From: Rahnella bruchi
Lineage (GTDB): Bacteria; Pseudomonadota; Gammaproteobacteria; Enterobacterales; Enterobacteriaceae
Assembly (NCBI RefSeq): GCF_003614975.1
Contig: NZ_QZWI01000008.1
Location: 62,001 to 126,000, forward strand
Reading direction: 5' to 3'
DNA: 64,000 nt
A program made the translations under genes and the position numbers. Below the pieces are notes generated by a model. That model did no database searches. It was not told the origin of the DNA and saw nothing but the letters and a program-made list of their open reading frames with translations. This document shows positions 8,793 to 16,151 of the stretch, piece after piece (position 1 is the stretch's first letter; each line of letters starts with the position of its first letter).

Positions 8793-9326
8793 ATGCTGAC
8801 CCAAGCGCCTGTTATTGAAACCGAACGCCTGATATTACGTGCCCATCAGGTTGATGATTTTGAACATATTGCCGCGCAATGGGCCGATCCGGCTGTGGTG
8901 AAATATATCGGCGGTACACCCTCGAGTCGCGAAACCAGCTGGAGTCGCCTGCTGCGTTATCCCGGTCACTGGCAGATGCTCGGTTTCGGTTACTGGATTG
9001 TGTTCGAAAAAACGGATGGTGCAGAAGGGGCTTTTGTCGGTGAAATCGGTCTGGCAGATTATCAGCGCGACATTACGCCATCGCTCAATGGTATGGCAGA
9101 AATGGGCTGGGTAGTTTCACCGGCGTTTCATGGCAAAGGGTACGCCACTGAAGCCGCGCAGGCGGTGATCCGCTGGGCTGAAAAAAATCTGGATCGTCAG
9201 CTATGCTGCATTATTGAACCGGAGCACCAGGCTTCTGTTCGTCTGGCGGAAAAATGCGGTTTCGTGGTGAAAACCGATACCACCTATCACGGCTCGGCCA
9301 CGCGGATTTTTGTTCGTCCGTCGTGA
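8793..9326 (+). CDS. GNAT-family N-acetyltransferase (RimJ/RimL type)
   Basis: A 177-residue acetyl-CoA-dependent N-acetyltransferase. The N-terminal ETERLILRAHQVDDFEHI is the standard opening of the RimJ/RimL group. The acetyl-CoA pyrophosphate loop appears as SPAFHGKGYATEAAQAV at about 110-126, and a late segment (EPEHQASVRLAEKCGF) completes the fold. A weak AGAGAAAACT stretch precedes the ATG. It lies directly downstream of the broken EamA/AraC remnants and 34 bases before the GST start codon, so it may be cotranscribed with the latter. The acceptor could be a ribosomal protein N-terminus or a small amine and cannot be told from sequence. Confidence 0.88.
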   Translation: MLTQAPVIETERLILRAHQVDDFEHIAAQWADPAVVKYIGGTPSSRETSWSRLLRYPGHWQMLGFGYWIVFEKTDGAEGAFVGEIGLADYQRDITPSLNGMAEMGWVVSPAFHGKGYATEAAQAVIRWAEKNLDRQLCCIIEPEHQASVRLAEKCGFVVKTDTTYHGSATRIFVRPS

Positions 9327-9360
9327 CCCGCCATTTATGCTCCACTTAACAGGGGACATC

Positions 9361-9984
9361 ATGCTGAAGATTCTGGGTAAATCACCGTCGATCAATGTGC
9401 GCAAAGTGTTGTGGACCTGCCACGAACTGGGACTGGATTACGAGCAGGAGCAGTTTGGTGTGGGTTTTCAGTCCACGCAGACCGTGGAATTTAAAGCGCT
9501 GAATCCGAATGCGATGGTGCCGGTAGTGCTGGAAGGCGAGTTCGTGCTGTGGGAATCCAACGTGATTTGCCGCTATCTGGCGGCGCGGGAAGGGCGTGAG
9601 GATTTGCTGTCATCCGACCCGAAACGTCGTGCGCTGACGGAACAGTGGATGGACTGGCAGGCCGGTGAGCTGAATAACGCCTGGCGTTATGCATTTCCGG
9701 CGCTGGCGCGCAATAGCCCGCAACATCAGGACCCGGCGTTGATTGATGCCGGTGTCAGCGAATGGAACCGTCATATGCAGATGCTGGAAGAACAGCTGCA
9801 GCGCAGTGGCGATTATGTGCTGGGGGATAATTTCACCCTGGCAGATATTCCGCTCGGGCTGGCGGTGAACCGCTGGTCGATGACGCCGATGCCACGTCCG
9901 GCGTTACCGGCAGTGACGGCATATTATGACCGGCTGAATCAGCGCGAAGGTTTTCGTCAGTATGGTCGTAACGGTCTTGTGTAA
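9361..9984 (+). CDS. Glutathione S-transferase family protein (GstB-like)
   Basis: A 207-residue cytosolic GST. The N-terminal thioredoxin-like domain shows KSPSINVRKVLW with a candidate catalytic Ser at about 8, the cis-proline segment NAMVPVVLEGEFVLWESNVICRYL, and an all-helical C-terminal domain with FTLADIPLGL. The overall pattern recalls E. coli GstB (YliJ). The start at 9361 has AGGGGA six to eleven bases upstream. The acetyltransferase gene ends 34 bases before it and a strong terminator follows. Likely roles are conjugation or dehalogenation of electrophiles; the substrate is not inferable. Confidence 0.88.
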   Translation: MLKILGKSPSINVRKVLWTCHELGLDYEQEQFGVGFQSTQTVEFKALNPNAMVPVVLEGEFVLWESNVICRYLAAREGREDLLSSDPKRRALTEQWMDWQAGELNNAWRYAFPALARNSPQHQDPALIDAGVSEWNRHMQMLEEQLQRSGDYVLGDNFTLADIPLGLAVNRWSMTPMPRPALPAVTAYYDRLNQREGFRQYGRNGLV

Positions 9985-10000
9985 ATTCTGAGAGTAAAAA

Positions 10001-10036
10001 AAATGACGCAGCAATGTCCTGTGCTGCGTCATTTTT
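10001..10036. terminator. Strong bidirectional terminator
   Basis: The perfect stem AAATGACGCAGCA/TGCTGCGTCATTT has an eight-base loop, with a run of As on its left and Ts on its right. It can therefore terminate both the GST gene and the convergent SDR gene. Confidence 0.85.
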
Positions 10037-10073
10037 GTCTAAATCATTTTACTTTTTCACACTGAAACTGGAT

Positions 10074-11189
10074 TTATTTAAAATCCACCCGCATCAGTTC
10101 ACTGATAGATTGTCCCCGCGTAGAGGAAACACATTTATCAATATAACTTTTAAACGCGGCAGGTTTAGGAATGCCCATATTCAATAAGCGTGAGTTATCA
10201 AATTTCACATTTAACTGAGCAAAGCCGCCGTAGAGTTTAATAGCACGCAGAATAATTTTGTCATTACACGGGCCAAGTACATCTTTAAATTGCTTACGGA
10301 TGCCGGTGAATTCCTGATAACTGATCTGCTCATACTCGCTGATAATACGCGGGGCATTATTTGCTTTCGCTACGGACGTATCAATTTCATGGAAGGGCGT
10401 ACACATCTCTTCGCCGGAAGAAATATGATAGAAATTATGGCTGAGTTCGGTCGCCAGACATAATTTAGCCAGTACCATCGCGCAATAATCTACCGGAATA
10501 ACATCCACTTGATCGTCGAGCGTACAGGTAAATTTCTTCAGTTTTATCGCCATCATAAAGACCCAGAAAATGCTGCTCGAAGGCTGGCAGCCGTGCTGAG
10601 TATGACCGACGATAATCGACGGACGTGCGACGACAAACGGCAGTGACGGGCATTCTTCCCGCACCAGATTTTCGATAGCACGCTTGGACGCGGTGTATTG
10701 CACCAGGTCTTCGTTCTGTTCGTTATCCGGCATGCCTTCATAGAATACGCTGTCTTTATCGGGCATGGAGGCCATCGCCGTGCCGACATGAACAAATCTT
10801 TTCAGCCCTTTGACCTGCGCCATGCGTTTGGCAAAGACCAGCGAGCCTTCAACATTCACCCGCCACATGGCCGGATTATTTCCGAATGAAGCAATGGCGG
10901 CACAGTTAATAACATGGGTGACATTATCTAAACGCGGATCCAGAATAAAACTTGCCGGTTCAGCTAAATCACCGGTTAATATTGACGCTTCGCTCAGCGC
11001 GGAAAGCTGTTCGTCATTGAGTTCAAATTTCTTTAAATTATCGATAATTCTGGCGAGTCCCGTCGCATTATCGTCAGCCCTGACTAAAAGTAATAGTTTA
11101 TTTTTGGTGGTTAATTGCTGACGCAGAAAATATTCAACAACAGCTCCGCCAACAAAACCAGTAGCACCGGTAATTAATAGAGTGTTCAT
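10074..11189 (-). CDS. Extended SDR of the thioester-reductase/male-sterility type
   Basis: A 371-residue NAD(P)-dependent protein. The N-terminal TGATGFVGGAVVEYFL is the extended-SDR nucleotide motif. HVINCAAIASF, the helix VNVEGSLVFAKRMA, HVGTAMASM and the YTASK (YxxxK) active site follow in the usual order. VVARPSIIVGHT is typical of the NAD-binding_4 group, which includes fatty acyl and thioester reductases. No carrier or adenylation domain is attached. The start is MNTLLITG at 11189; the open frame extends eleven codons further. The 3' third (after about 250) is less conserved and binds the substrate, which is unknown. A 450-base AT-rich region separates it from the divergent RIO kinase. 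Confidence 0.82.
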   Translation of the reverse strand: MNTLLITGATGFVGGAVVEYFLRQQLTTKNKLLLLVRADDNATGLARIIDNLKKFELNDEQLSALSEASILTGDLAEPASFILDPRLDNVTHVINCAAIASFGNNPAMWRVNVEGSLVFAKRMAQVKGLKRFVHVGTAMASMPDKDSVFYEGMPDNEQNEDLVQYTASKRAIENLVREECPSLPFVVARPSIIVGHTQHGCQPSSSIFWVFMMAIKLKKFTCTLDDQVDVIPVDYCAMVLAKLCLATELSHNFYHISSGEEMCTPFHEIDTSVAKANNAPRIISEYEQISYQEFTGIRKQFKDVLGPCNDKIILRAIKLYGGFAQLNVKFDNSRLLNMGIPKPAAFKSYIDKCVSSTRGQSISELMRVDFK

Positions 11190-11642
11190 AATAGACAACC
11201 TGCAACGGGAAATTACCGGCACAGTACCATCACAATTCTAAACGGAGCGTATACCGTTCCCTGCCCTTAATAAACGAAGACTAAACAGTACGGAAAGTTC
11301 ACATCACGTAAAAAGTTCCAGCGACATTAAAATATAATAACTGGCAGAACTTATTTACAGTAAGAAATAATTATCAGGTGTAAATAAAATATTTAAGTCA
11401 AATTTCCTGCGGTGGTGTTGAGAGGGAAAACAGCGGCAGTGTCCATCTTCTTTTTTACGCAGAATGACAATAACCTGTGTGCAGAAAGTATCCACTCTTT
11501 CGCCACTACGTTAAACTGTACCCCTGAAGGCAGTGAGCGATAAGGATCAAGAAAGGATGACGCGAACGGCGTGTCTGGTGTGTAATGAAGGGAATATTGC
11601 GCAGGTCATTCCCTCATGCGCTGAAATAAGGTACAAGGCTGC
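11190..11642. other. Intergenic region between SDR and RIO-kinase genes
   Basis: About 450 bases with no credible gene. The SDR-proximal part (11260-11400) is AT-rich and probably holds its promoter. Two structures are visible. An imperfect inverted repeat near 11239-11256 (AACGG and CCGTT separated by seven bases) is a possible operator. A hairpin at about 11584-11617 (AAGGGAAT pairing with ATTCCCT) lies 25 bases before the RIO-kinase start codon, in its presumed leader. No ribozyme, riboswitch or sRNA pattern was recognised. Confidence 0.5.
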
Positions 11643-12500
11643 ATGAAAATCCCAAATAGAATCCAACCTCTGGTGGATGACGGCCTGATTGATGATGTGG
11701 TCCGTCGACTGAAAAGTGGCAAAGAAGCCGACGTGTACACCGTTTTATGCGGTGAAGATATCCGTTGTGCCAAAGTTTATAAGGAAGCAACGCAACGTAG
11801 CTTCAAACAGGCCGTGCAGTATCAGGAAGGTCGTAAAGTCCGTAACAGCCGCAACGCGCGTGCGATGCAAAAGGGCACCAAGTTCGGACGTAAGCAGCAG
11901 GAAGAGTCCTGGCAGACGGCGGAAGTCGATGCACTGTTTCGTCTGGCGAATGCCGGTGTGCGTGTGCCGCAGCCTTACATTTGCCTCGATGGCGTGTTGC
12001 TGATGGAGCTCATCACCGACGCAGATGGAGTCGTCGCGCCGCGCCTCAGTGATGTCATCCTGACCGAAGAAGAAGCGGTTGCGGATTTTGGAACCATGAT
12101 CCGTAATATCGTGCGTATGCTTTGCGCCGGTATCGTTCACGGGGATTTGTCAGAATTTAACGTGCTGATGGATGCCGACGGGCCGGTGATTATCGACCTG
12201 CCGCAAGCCGTGGATGCCGCAGCCAATAATCATGCCGAATCGATGTTTGAGCGCGATGTGAATAATATGACTGAGTATTATGGTCAGTTCGCGCCGCAGT
12301 TGCTGGCAACGCGCTATGCCAAAGAGATTTGGGCATTGTACGAAGACGGTAAACTGACACCGGAGTCACCGCTGACTGGCCTGTTTGCCGAAGATACGCA
12401 TAAAGCAGATGTGAATTCACTGCTCGACGAAATCATTGCCGCCGAAGATGAGTATTATGATCGTCAGCGGGCAATGAAGGAACGCGATTTAGATCATTAA
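11643..12500 (+). CDS. RIO-family serine protein kinase
   Basis: A 285-residue atypical protein kinase. The nucleotide loop is replaced by the RIO form (LKSGKEADVYTVLCG), with the ATP-anchoring Lys in CAKVYK at about 47. The RIO1-like insert KGTKFGRKQQEESWQTAEVDAL follows. The catalytic loop is HGDLSEFNVL (Asp at about 164) and the metal-binding loop IIDLPQAV. It resembles bacterial RIO kinases such as Pseudomonas PA4780. Targets are unknown; archaeal and eukaryotic relatives act in ribosome maturation. The stop codon lies four bases from the end of the convergent ModA-like gene, with no room for a terminator. Confidence 0.9.
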   Translation: MKIPNRIQPLVDDGLIDDVVRRLKSGKEADVYTVLCGEDIRCAKVYKEATQRSFKQAVQYQEGRKVRNSRNARAMQKGTKFGRKQQEESWQTAEVDALFRLANAGVRVPQPYICLDGVLLMELITDADGVVAPRLSDVILTEEEAVADFGTMIRNIVRMLCAGIVHGDLSEFNVLMDADGPVIIDLPQAVDAAANNHAESMFERDVNNMTEYYGQFAPQLLATRYAKEIWALYEDGKLTPESPLTGLFAEDTHKADVNSLLDEIIAAEDEYYDRQRAMKERDLDH

Positions 12501-12504
12501 GTGT

Positions 12505-13245
12505 TTATTCCGGCATCACCGAATGTTTTCCGCAAAAACCGGCGTTCTGCAAAATATGCTGGCCGGTTTCTGAAAGAATAAATTCTGCCAGCGGTTTTCC
12601 TTTTTCGGTGCAGGTGGCCAGCGCGTAGATGGCGCGGACATTGTAATCTGCCGGAACATTGAACACTTCCAGCTCGTCATTCTCCCGCAGCAGCGTGGCA
12701 TAACTGGTGTAGCCGATAAACACATCTGCTTGCCCGCTGCAAATCAGCCATTCCGCCGCCAGTTTGCCTTCCGGCACTTTTGCTGACTTCTCACCGCCCA
12801 CCAGCCGTAAGGCTTTATTGCGCAATGCTTCTCCGGCACCCGGATGACGACGCTCAATATTTTCAAACATCTGCCAGGTATAGTCGCCGGAAGGATCATT
12901 TTTTGGCGTGGATGTCGCCAGCCGGAAACGCGAATCGAGTAATACCTTCAGCCAGTTGAGCGTTTCCAGTTCCGGCACTTTTCGCGCTGTTACACACAGG
13001 CTGTTGCCGCAAAAATTGTCCACTGACAGCGCTTTACCATGCTGCTGTAAAGCCAGCGGATGCGAAGTATTGGCGGAAGCAAACAGATCGGCTTTCTCAC
13101 CCTGTTCGATGCGCTCACGTAACAGCCCGGCAGGGCCGAACTCCGCATTGACTTTCGTGCCGGTTTTTTCCGTAAAGGCCTCACACAACGGTTGCCACGC
13201 CCGGCGCAGGCTACCTGCGGCCAGCACTTTGATTGAATTTGTCAT
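12505..13245 (-). CDS. ModA-like solute-binding protein without signal peptide
   Basis: A 246-residue protein with the fold of molybdate/tungstate-binding ModA proteins. KVLAAGSLRRAWQPLCEAF at residues 6-24, the GPAGLLRERIEQGEKADLFASA segment and GYTSYATLLREN are characteristic. Unlike ModA it starts directly in the domain (MTNSIKVLAAGS) with no Sec signal, and the only good ribosome site (AAGGAG) precedes this ATG, so the product should be cytoplasmic unless exported otherwise. It lies 47 bases downstream of an exported metal-type binding protein that has a ModE-like operator in front. Oxyanion sensing or storage is possible. No permease or ATPase gene is nearby. Confidence 0.8.
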   Translation of the reverse strand: MTNSIKVLAAGSLRRAWQPLCEAFTEKTGTKVNAEFGPAGLLRERIEQGEKADLFASANTSHPLALQQHGKALSVDNFCGNSLCVTARKVPELETLNWLKVLLDSRFRLATSTPKNDPSGDYTWQMFENIERRHPGAGEALRNKALRLVGGEKSAKVPEGKLAAEWLICSGQADVFIGYTSYATLLRENDELEVFNVPADYNVRAIYALATCTEKGKPLAEFILSETGQHILQNAGFCGKHSVMPE

Positions 13246-13292
13246 CAGGTCTCCTTGTCACATTGCCTCAACAATAAACGCCGGGGATGAGG

Positions 13293-14381
13293 TTATTTCC
13301 CCGCGCGCGCCGCGTCTGTCGCGGGTTTAAAATCTGTCCGGTAGAAACGCTGGTAATAAGCGTCTGCCTGTTTTTGCATGTCAATGTCTGCGAATTTTTG
13401 CGGATACAGTTTTTTCGCCATCCACAGTTCACCCATCGCCAACGCTTCGGGCATCGGGTAGCCCCAGGCCTTGGCGTATTCCGGCATCAGATAAACACGA
13501 TGATTTTTAACGGCATCAATACTTTGCCATTTCGGATCACTGTTGATCTGCCCGACCACTTCCGGATATCTGTCCTGCACAAAAATCACCTGCGGATCCC
13601 AAGCGATCACCTGTTCCATCGCCACCTGTTTGAAGCCTTTCACGGTGGCGGCAGCCACGTTCATCGCACCGGCATGTGACATCATCAGCCCGGTATATTT
13701 ACCGGAACCGTAAGTGGTCAGGTCTGGATTTGCCATGTACGTGCGGATCCGCTGTTCAGGCGGAATATCTTTCAGACGCCCGGCGGTCAGTTTGCGCTCT
13801 GAAAAAGTATAGTCGATCAATTCCTGAGCCTGTTTAGGGTGATTAACCACTTCGCCAATCAGGGCGATGCCTTTCCTCAGCCCTTCGCTGTACGCCTTAT
13901 CTTCATCAGGCAGCACCGGATTCATCTTATGTTCTTCGCCTTTGGGATCATCACGCAGTGAAATCGCGACCACTGCAATCCCGGCCTGGCTGATCTGGTC
14001 GATCATTTCCTGCGGCGCATAGTTGGTGACAAAAACCACCTGCGGATGAAGCGCGACGACGCTTTCCAGATTCACACTGGTCAGGTCGCCCACTTCCGGC
14101 GTTTTGGCAAGTTCCGGCGCGAGGCGGACATAACCGCTGCCCAGCTGTTTCTGCCAGTTATTTAATACGCCTACGATATCTTTGGTGGCATCGAGCTGAA
14201 CCAGCAGATTCAGGGTCTGATGTTGCAGAACAACCACGCGGTCAACTTTATCGGGGATCGTGACCTGACGGCCAAGCTGGTCAGTTATCTGGCGTGAGGC
14301 CAAAGCAGAAGGGGAGACAAAGCTCAGGGCAAGCCCGATCAGGGCGACCGAAGGTAAAAAGCGGGATGATAATGCGCGCAC
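13293..14381 (-). CDS. Periplasmic binding protein of the FecB/BtuF/MolA class
   Basis: A 362-residue exported protein. Residues 1-28 are a Sec signal peptide ending ALA (LIGLALSFVSPSALA). The mature part is a type III periplasmic binding protein: ITDQLGRQVTIPDKVDRVVVL opening, DIVGVLNN, LESVVALHPQVVFV, and the long linker helix before YGSGKYTGLMMSH. This class binds ferric chelates, B12 or, in Haemophilus MolA, molybdate/tungstate. A ModE-like box at 14400-14423 and the ModA-like gene downstream favour the last. It starts with GTG behind AGAGGA. Iron-siderophore binding remains the alternative, though no Fur-box match is seen. Confidence 0.85.
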   Translation of the reverse strand: MRALSSRFLPSVALIGLALSFVSPSALASRQITDQLGRQVTIPDKVDRVVVLQHQTLNLLVQLDATKDIVGVLNNWQKQLGSGYVRLAPELAKTPEVGDLTSVNLESVVALHPQVVFVTNYAPQEMIDQISQAGIAVVAISLRDDPKGEEHKMNPVLPDEDKAYSEGLRKGIALIGEVVNHPKQAQELIDYTFSERKLTAGRLKDIPPEQRIRTYMANPDLTTYGSGKYTGLMMSHAGAMNVAAATVKGFKQVAMEQVIAWDPQVIFVQDRYPEVVGQINSDPKWQSIDAVKNHRVYLMPEYAKAWGYPMPEALAMGELWMAKKLYPQKFADIDMQKQADAYYQRFYRTDFKPATDAARAGK

Positions 14382-14399
14382 GGATAAATCCTCTGGTTT

Positions 14400-14423
14400 C
14401 GTTGTGCAGAGGATTATATAACG
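14400..14423 (-). promoter_or_regulatory. Candidate ModE (molybdate-response) operator
   Basis: Read on the minus strand, CGTTATAT and ACAACG flank ten bases, 19-42 bases upstream of the GTG start of the periplasmic binding protein. The E. coli modA operator, as I recall it, has the same 24-base layout: CGTTATAT, ten bases, ATAACG. Here one of the fourteen half-site bases differs. This would allow repression when molybdate is plentiful. No experimental support can be claimed. Confidence 0.5.
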
Positions 14424-14478
14424 TTGACCGCTAGGTGAATATGACCGGTGATAAAGGACCGTTCGTATAAATTGAACG

Positions 14479-15111
14479 TTATTTACGGCCCTCGAGCAGC
14501 ATACGCACTGCCAGTCCGCCCAGAACCGCGCCCATGAACCAGCGCTGAAGCACCATCCACAAAGGGCGCCCCGCGAGGAAGACGGCGATATAACCTGCTG
14601 ACAGGGCGATCAGCGCGTTAACGGTCGCACTGATCAGTATTTGCGAGCTGCCCAGGATCAGCGACTGCGTCAGCACATGACCCTGACCCGGCACGAGAAA
14701 CTGCGGCAGTAACGTCAGATACAGGACAGCCACTTTCGGATTCAGGAGGCTGGTCACCAGCCCCATGCTGAAGAGTTTTTTATTGCTGTCGCGTGGCAGA
14801 TTTTTAACCTGAAACGGTGAGCGGCCGCCGGGTTTTATCGCCTGCCATGCCATATACAGCAGATACGCCGCGCCGCCGATGCGCAGGGTGTCGTAAGCGA
14901 AGGGTACCGCCATGAGCAGCGCGGTAATACCCAGCGCGGCGAACAGCATATAAAACAGAAATCCCAGCACCACACCGCCGAGTGAGATCAGGCCTGCTTT
15001 TGGCCCCTGACACAGTGAACGCGAAATCAGGTAGATCATGTTCGGGCCGGGGGTTAACACCAGTCCGAGGCAAATCAGTAAGAATGGGATCCAGTGGGCG
15101 GCATCAGGCAT
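14479..15111 (-). CDS. LysE/RhtB-family amino-acid exporter
   Basis: A 210-residue inner-membrane exporter with six hydrophobic segments. The N-terminal signature LVLTPGPNMIYLISRSL and the SLLNPKVAVLYLTLLPQF motif after the third helix define the LysE/RhtB family, which exports amino acids such as threonine, homoserine lactone or lysine analogues. The ATG at 15111 follows GGAG at good spacing. It is transcribed in the same direction as the binding-protein pair but separated by nearly 100 bases, and is divergent from the inositol-phosphatase-family gene. The substrate cannot be assigned. Confidence 0.9.
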   Translation of the reverse strand: MPDAAHWIPFLLICLGLVLTPGPNMIYLISRSLCQGPKAGLISLGGVVLGFLFYMLFAALGITALLMAVPFAYDTLRIGGAAYLLYMAWQAIKPGGRSPFQVKNLPRDSNKKLFSMGLVTSLLNPKVAVLYLTLLPQFLVPGQGHVLTQSLILGSSQILISATVNALIALSAGYIAVFLAGRPLWMVLQRWFMGAVLGGLAVRMLLEGRK

Positions 15112-15281
15112 GGGAATCTCCGGCGAAAAGCAGAAAAGTTAAGCACACAGATATAGAGTGTTTTACGCAGTTTTGGCAAGCGACCCGTTGTCATTTTTTA
15201 TTCATCAAAACCGGTGCATTCTATATGCGTGAATGTCCCTTGGAACTGAAAACCCTTCAGACTGAAAAATCAGGATTTGTG

Positions 15282-16085
15282 ATGACGAATAGTATGATGT
15301 CTGCGCGTCTGACCGTTGCCAGCCAGATTGCGGCGCAGGCGGCTGAACTGGCGCTGAGTTTTTTTAACCGCCGGGAGACCATTGAGGTCAGCAGTAAACG
15401 CACGCAGGATTTCGTTTCTGAGGCGGATGTGGCGGTCGAGAAGTTCATTCGTGGTCAGCTGGCAGAACATTTCCCGCAAGATGCCATTATCGGCGAGGAG
15501 CTGGGCGGCGTGCTGACAGAGGCATCCTGCTGGGTGATCGACCCCATTGACGGCACGTCGAATTTTTTGCGCGGTTCGCCGCTGTGGGGAGTCTCGCTCG
15601 GGCTGGTGGAGAACAAAAAGCCAGTGATGGGCATTGTCGCGCTGCCGGTATTAAACGACCTGTTTGCCGCAGAATCCGGAAAGGGGATTTTCCATAACGG
15701 TAAGCCTTTTCGCCGTGATGACCGTTTTGGCGATGTGCAGGTGGTTTCCCTCGGCGACAGTTCCGACGATAAGCTGGAGGAAGCGTCGGCATTTTATCAG
15801 GGGATCCGCGCCGCTAACTGGTCGGTGCATTGCTATCGCTGTACGACCATCGGCATGGTGTTTGCCGCTAAAGGCATTATCGACGGACATCTGCAACGCC
15901 GCACAACGCTGTGGGACATTGCCGGTGGCGCAGTGCTTTGCCAGGAAGCCGGACTGCAAACCGTGGTGAAATTTGCGAAAACGCCGGACGGAACTGACAA
16001 TTACCGGCATATGTCAGTGGCGGCCGGAACGCCAAATCTGATGTCTGACATCGCGCCGTTATGGCCGGACTTTGAACCGAAGTAA
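15282..16085 (+). CDS. Inositol-monophosphatase-family phosphatase
   Basis: A 267-residue Mg2+-dependent, lithium-sensitive-type phosphatase. All metal-site motifs are present: SEADVAVEKFI, the Glu pair in IIGEELGG, WVIDPIDGTSNFLRG (DPxDGT) and the late WDIAGGAVLCQEAG. Members hydrolyse inositol phosphates, fructose-1,6-bisphosphate, histidinol phosphate or nucleotide 3'-phosphates. The sequence diverges from SuhB and CysQ, so a histidinol-phosphatase or general sugar-phosphatase role is possible. The start is the ATG at 15282 after CAGGA; the frame is open further upstream. An inverted repeat follows the stop codon. Confidence 0.85.
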   Translation: MTNSMMSARLTVASQIAAQAAELALSFFNRRETIEVSSKRTQDFVSEADVAVEKFIRGQLAEHFPQDAIIGEELGGVLTEASCWVIDPIDGTSNFLRGSPLWGVSLGLVENKKPVMGIVALPVLNDLFAAESGKGIFHNGKPFRRDDRFGDVQVVSLGDSSDDKLEEASAFYQGIRAANWSVHCYRCTTIGMVFAAKGIIDGHLQRRTTLWDIAGGAVLCQEAGLQTVVKFAKTPDGTDNYRHMSVAAGTPNLMSDIAPLWPDFEPK

Positions 16086-16107
16086 ACCGAAATAAATGCC
16101 TCGAATG

Positions 16108-16142
16108 GCTTTCGCTGCGCAGTTGTCCCGCACAGCGAAAGC
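16108..16142. terminator. Perfect 10-bp inverted repeat between convergent genes
   Basis: GCTTTCGCTG and CAGCGAAAGC flank a 15-base spacer between the phosphatase and the GGDEF-EAL gene. No T-run follows on either strand, so it is at best a weak or Rho-assisted terminator, or an RNA 3'-end stabiliser. Confidence 0.5.
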
Positions 16143-16151
16143 AGAGAGTCA

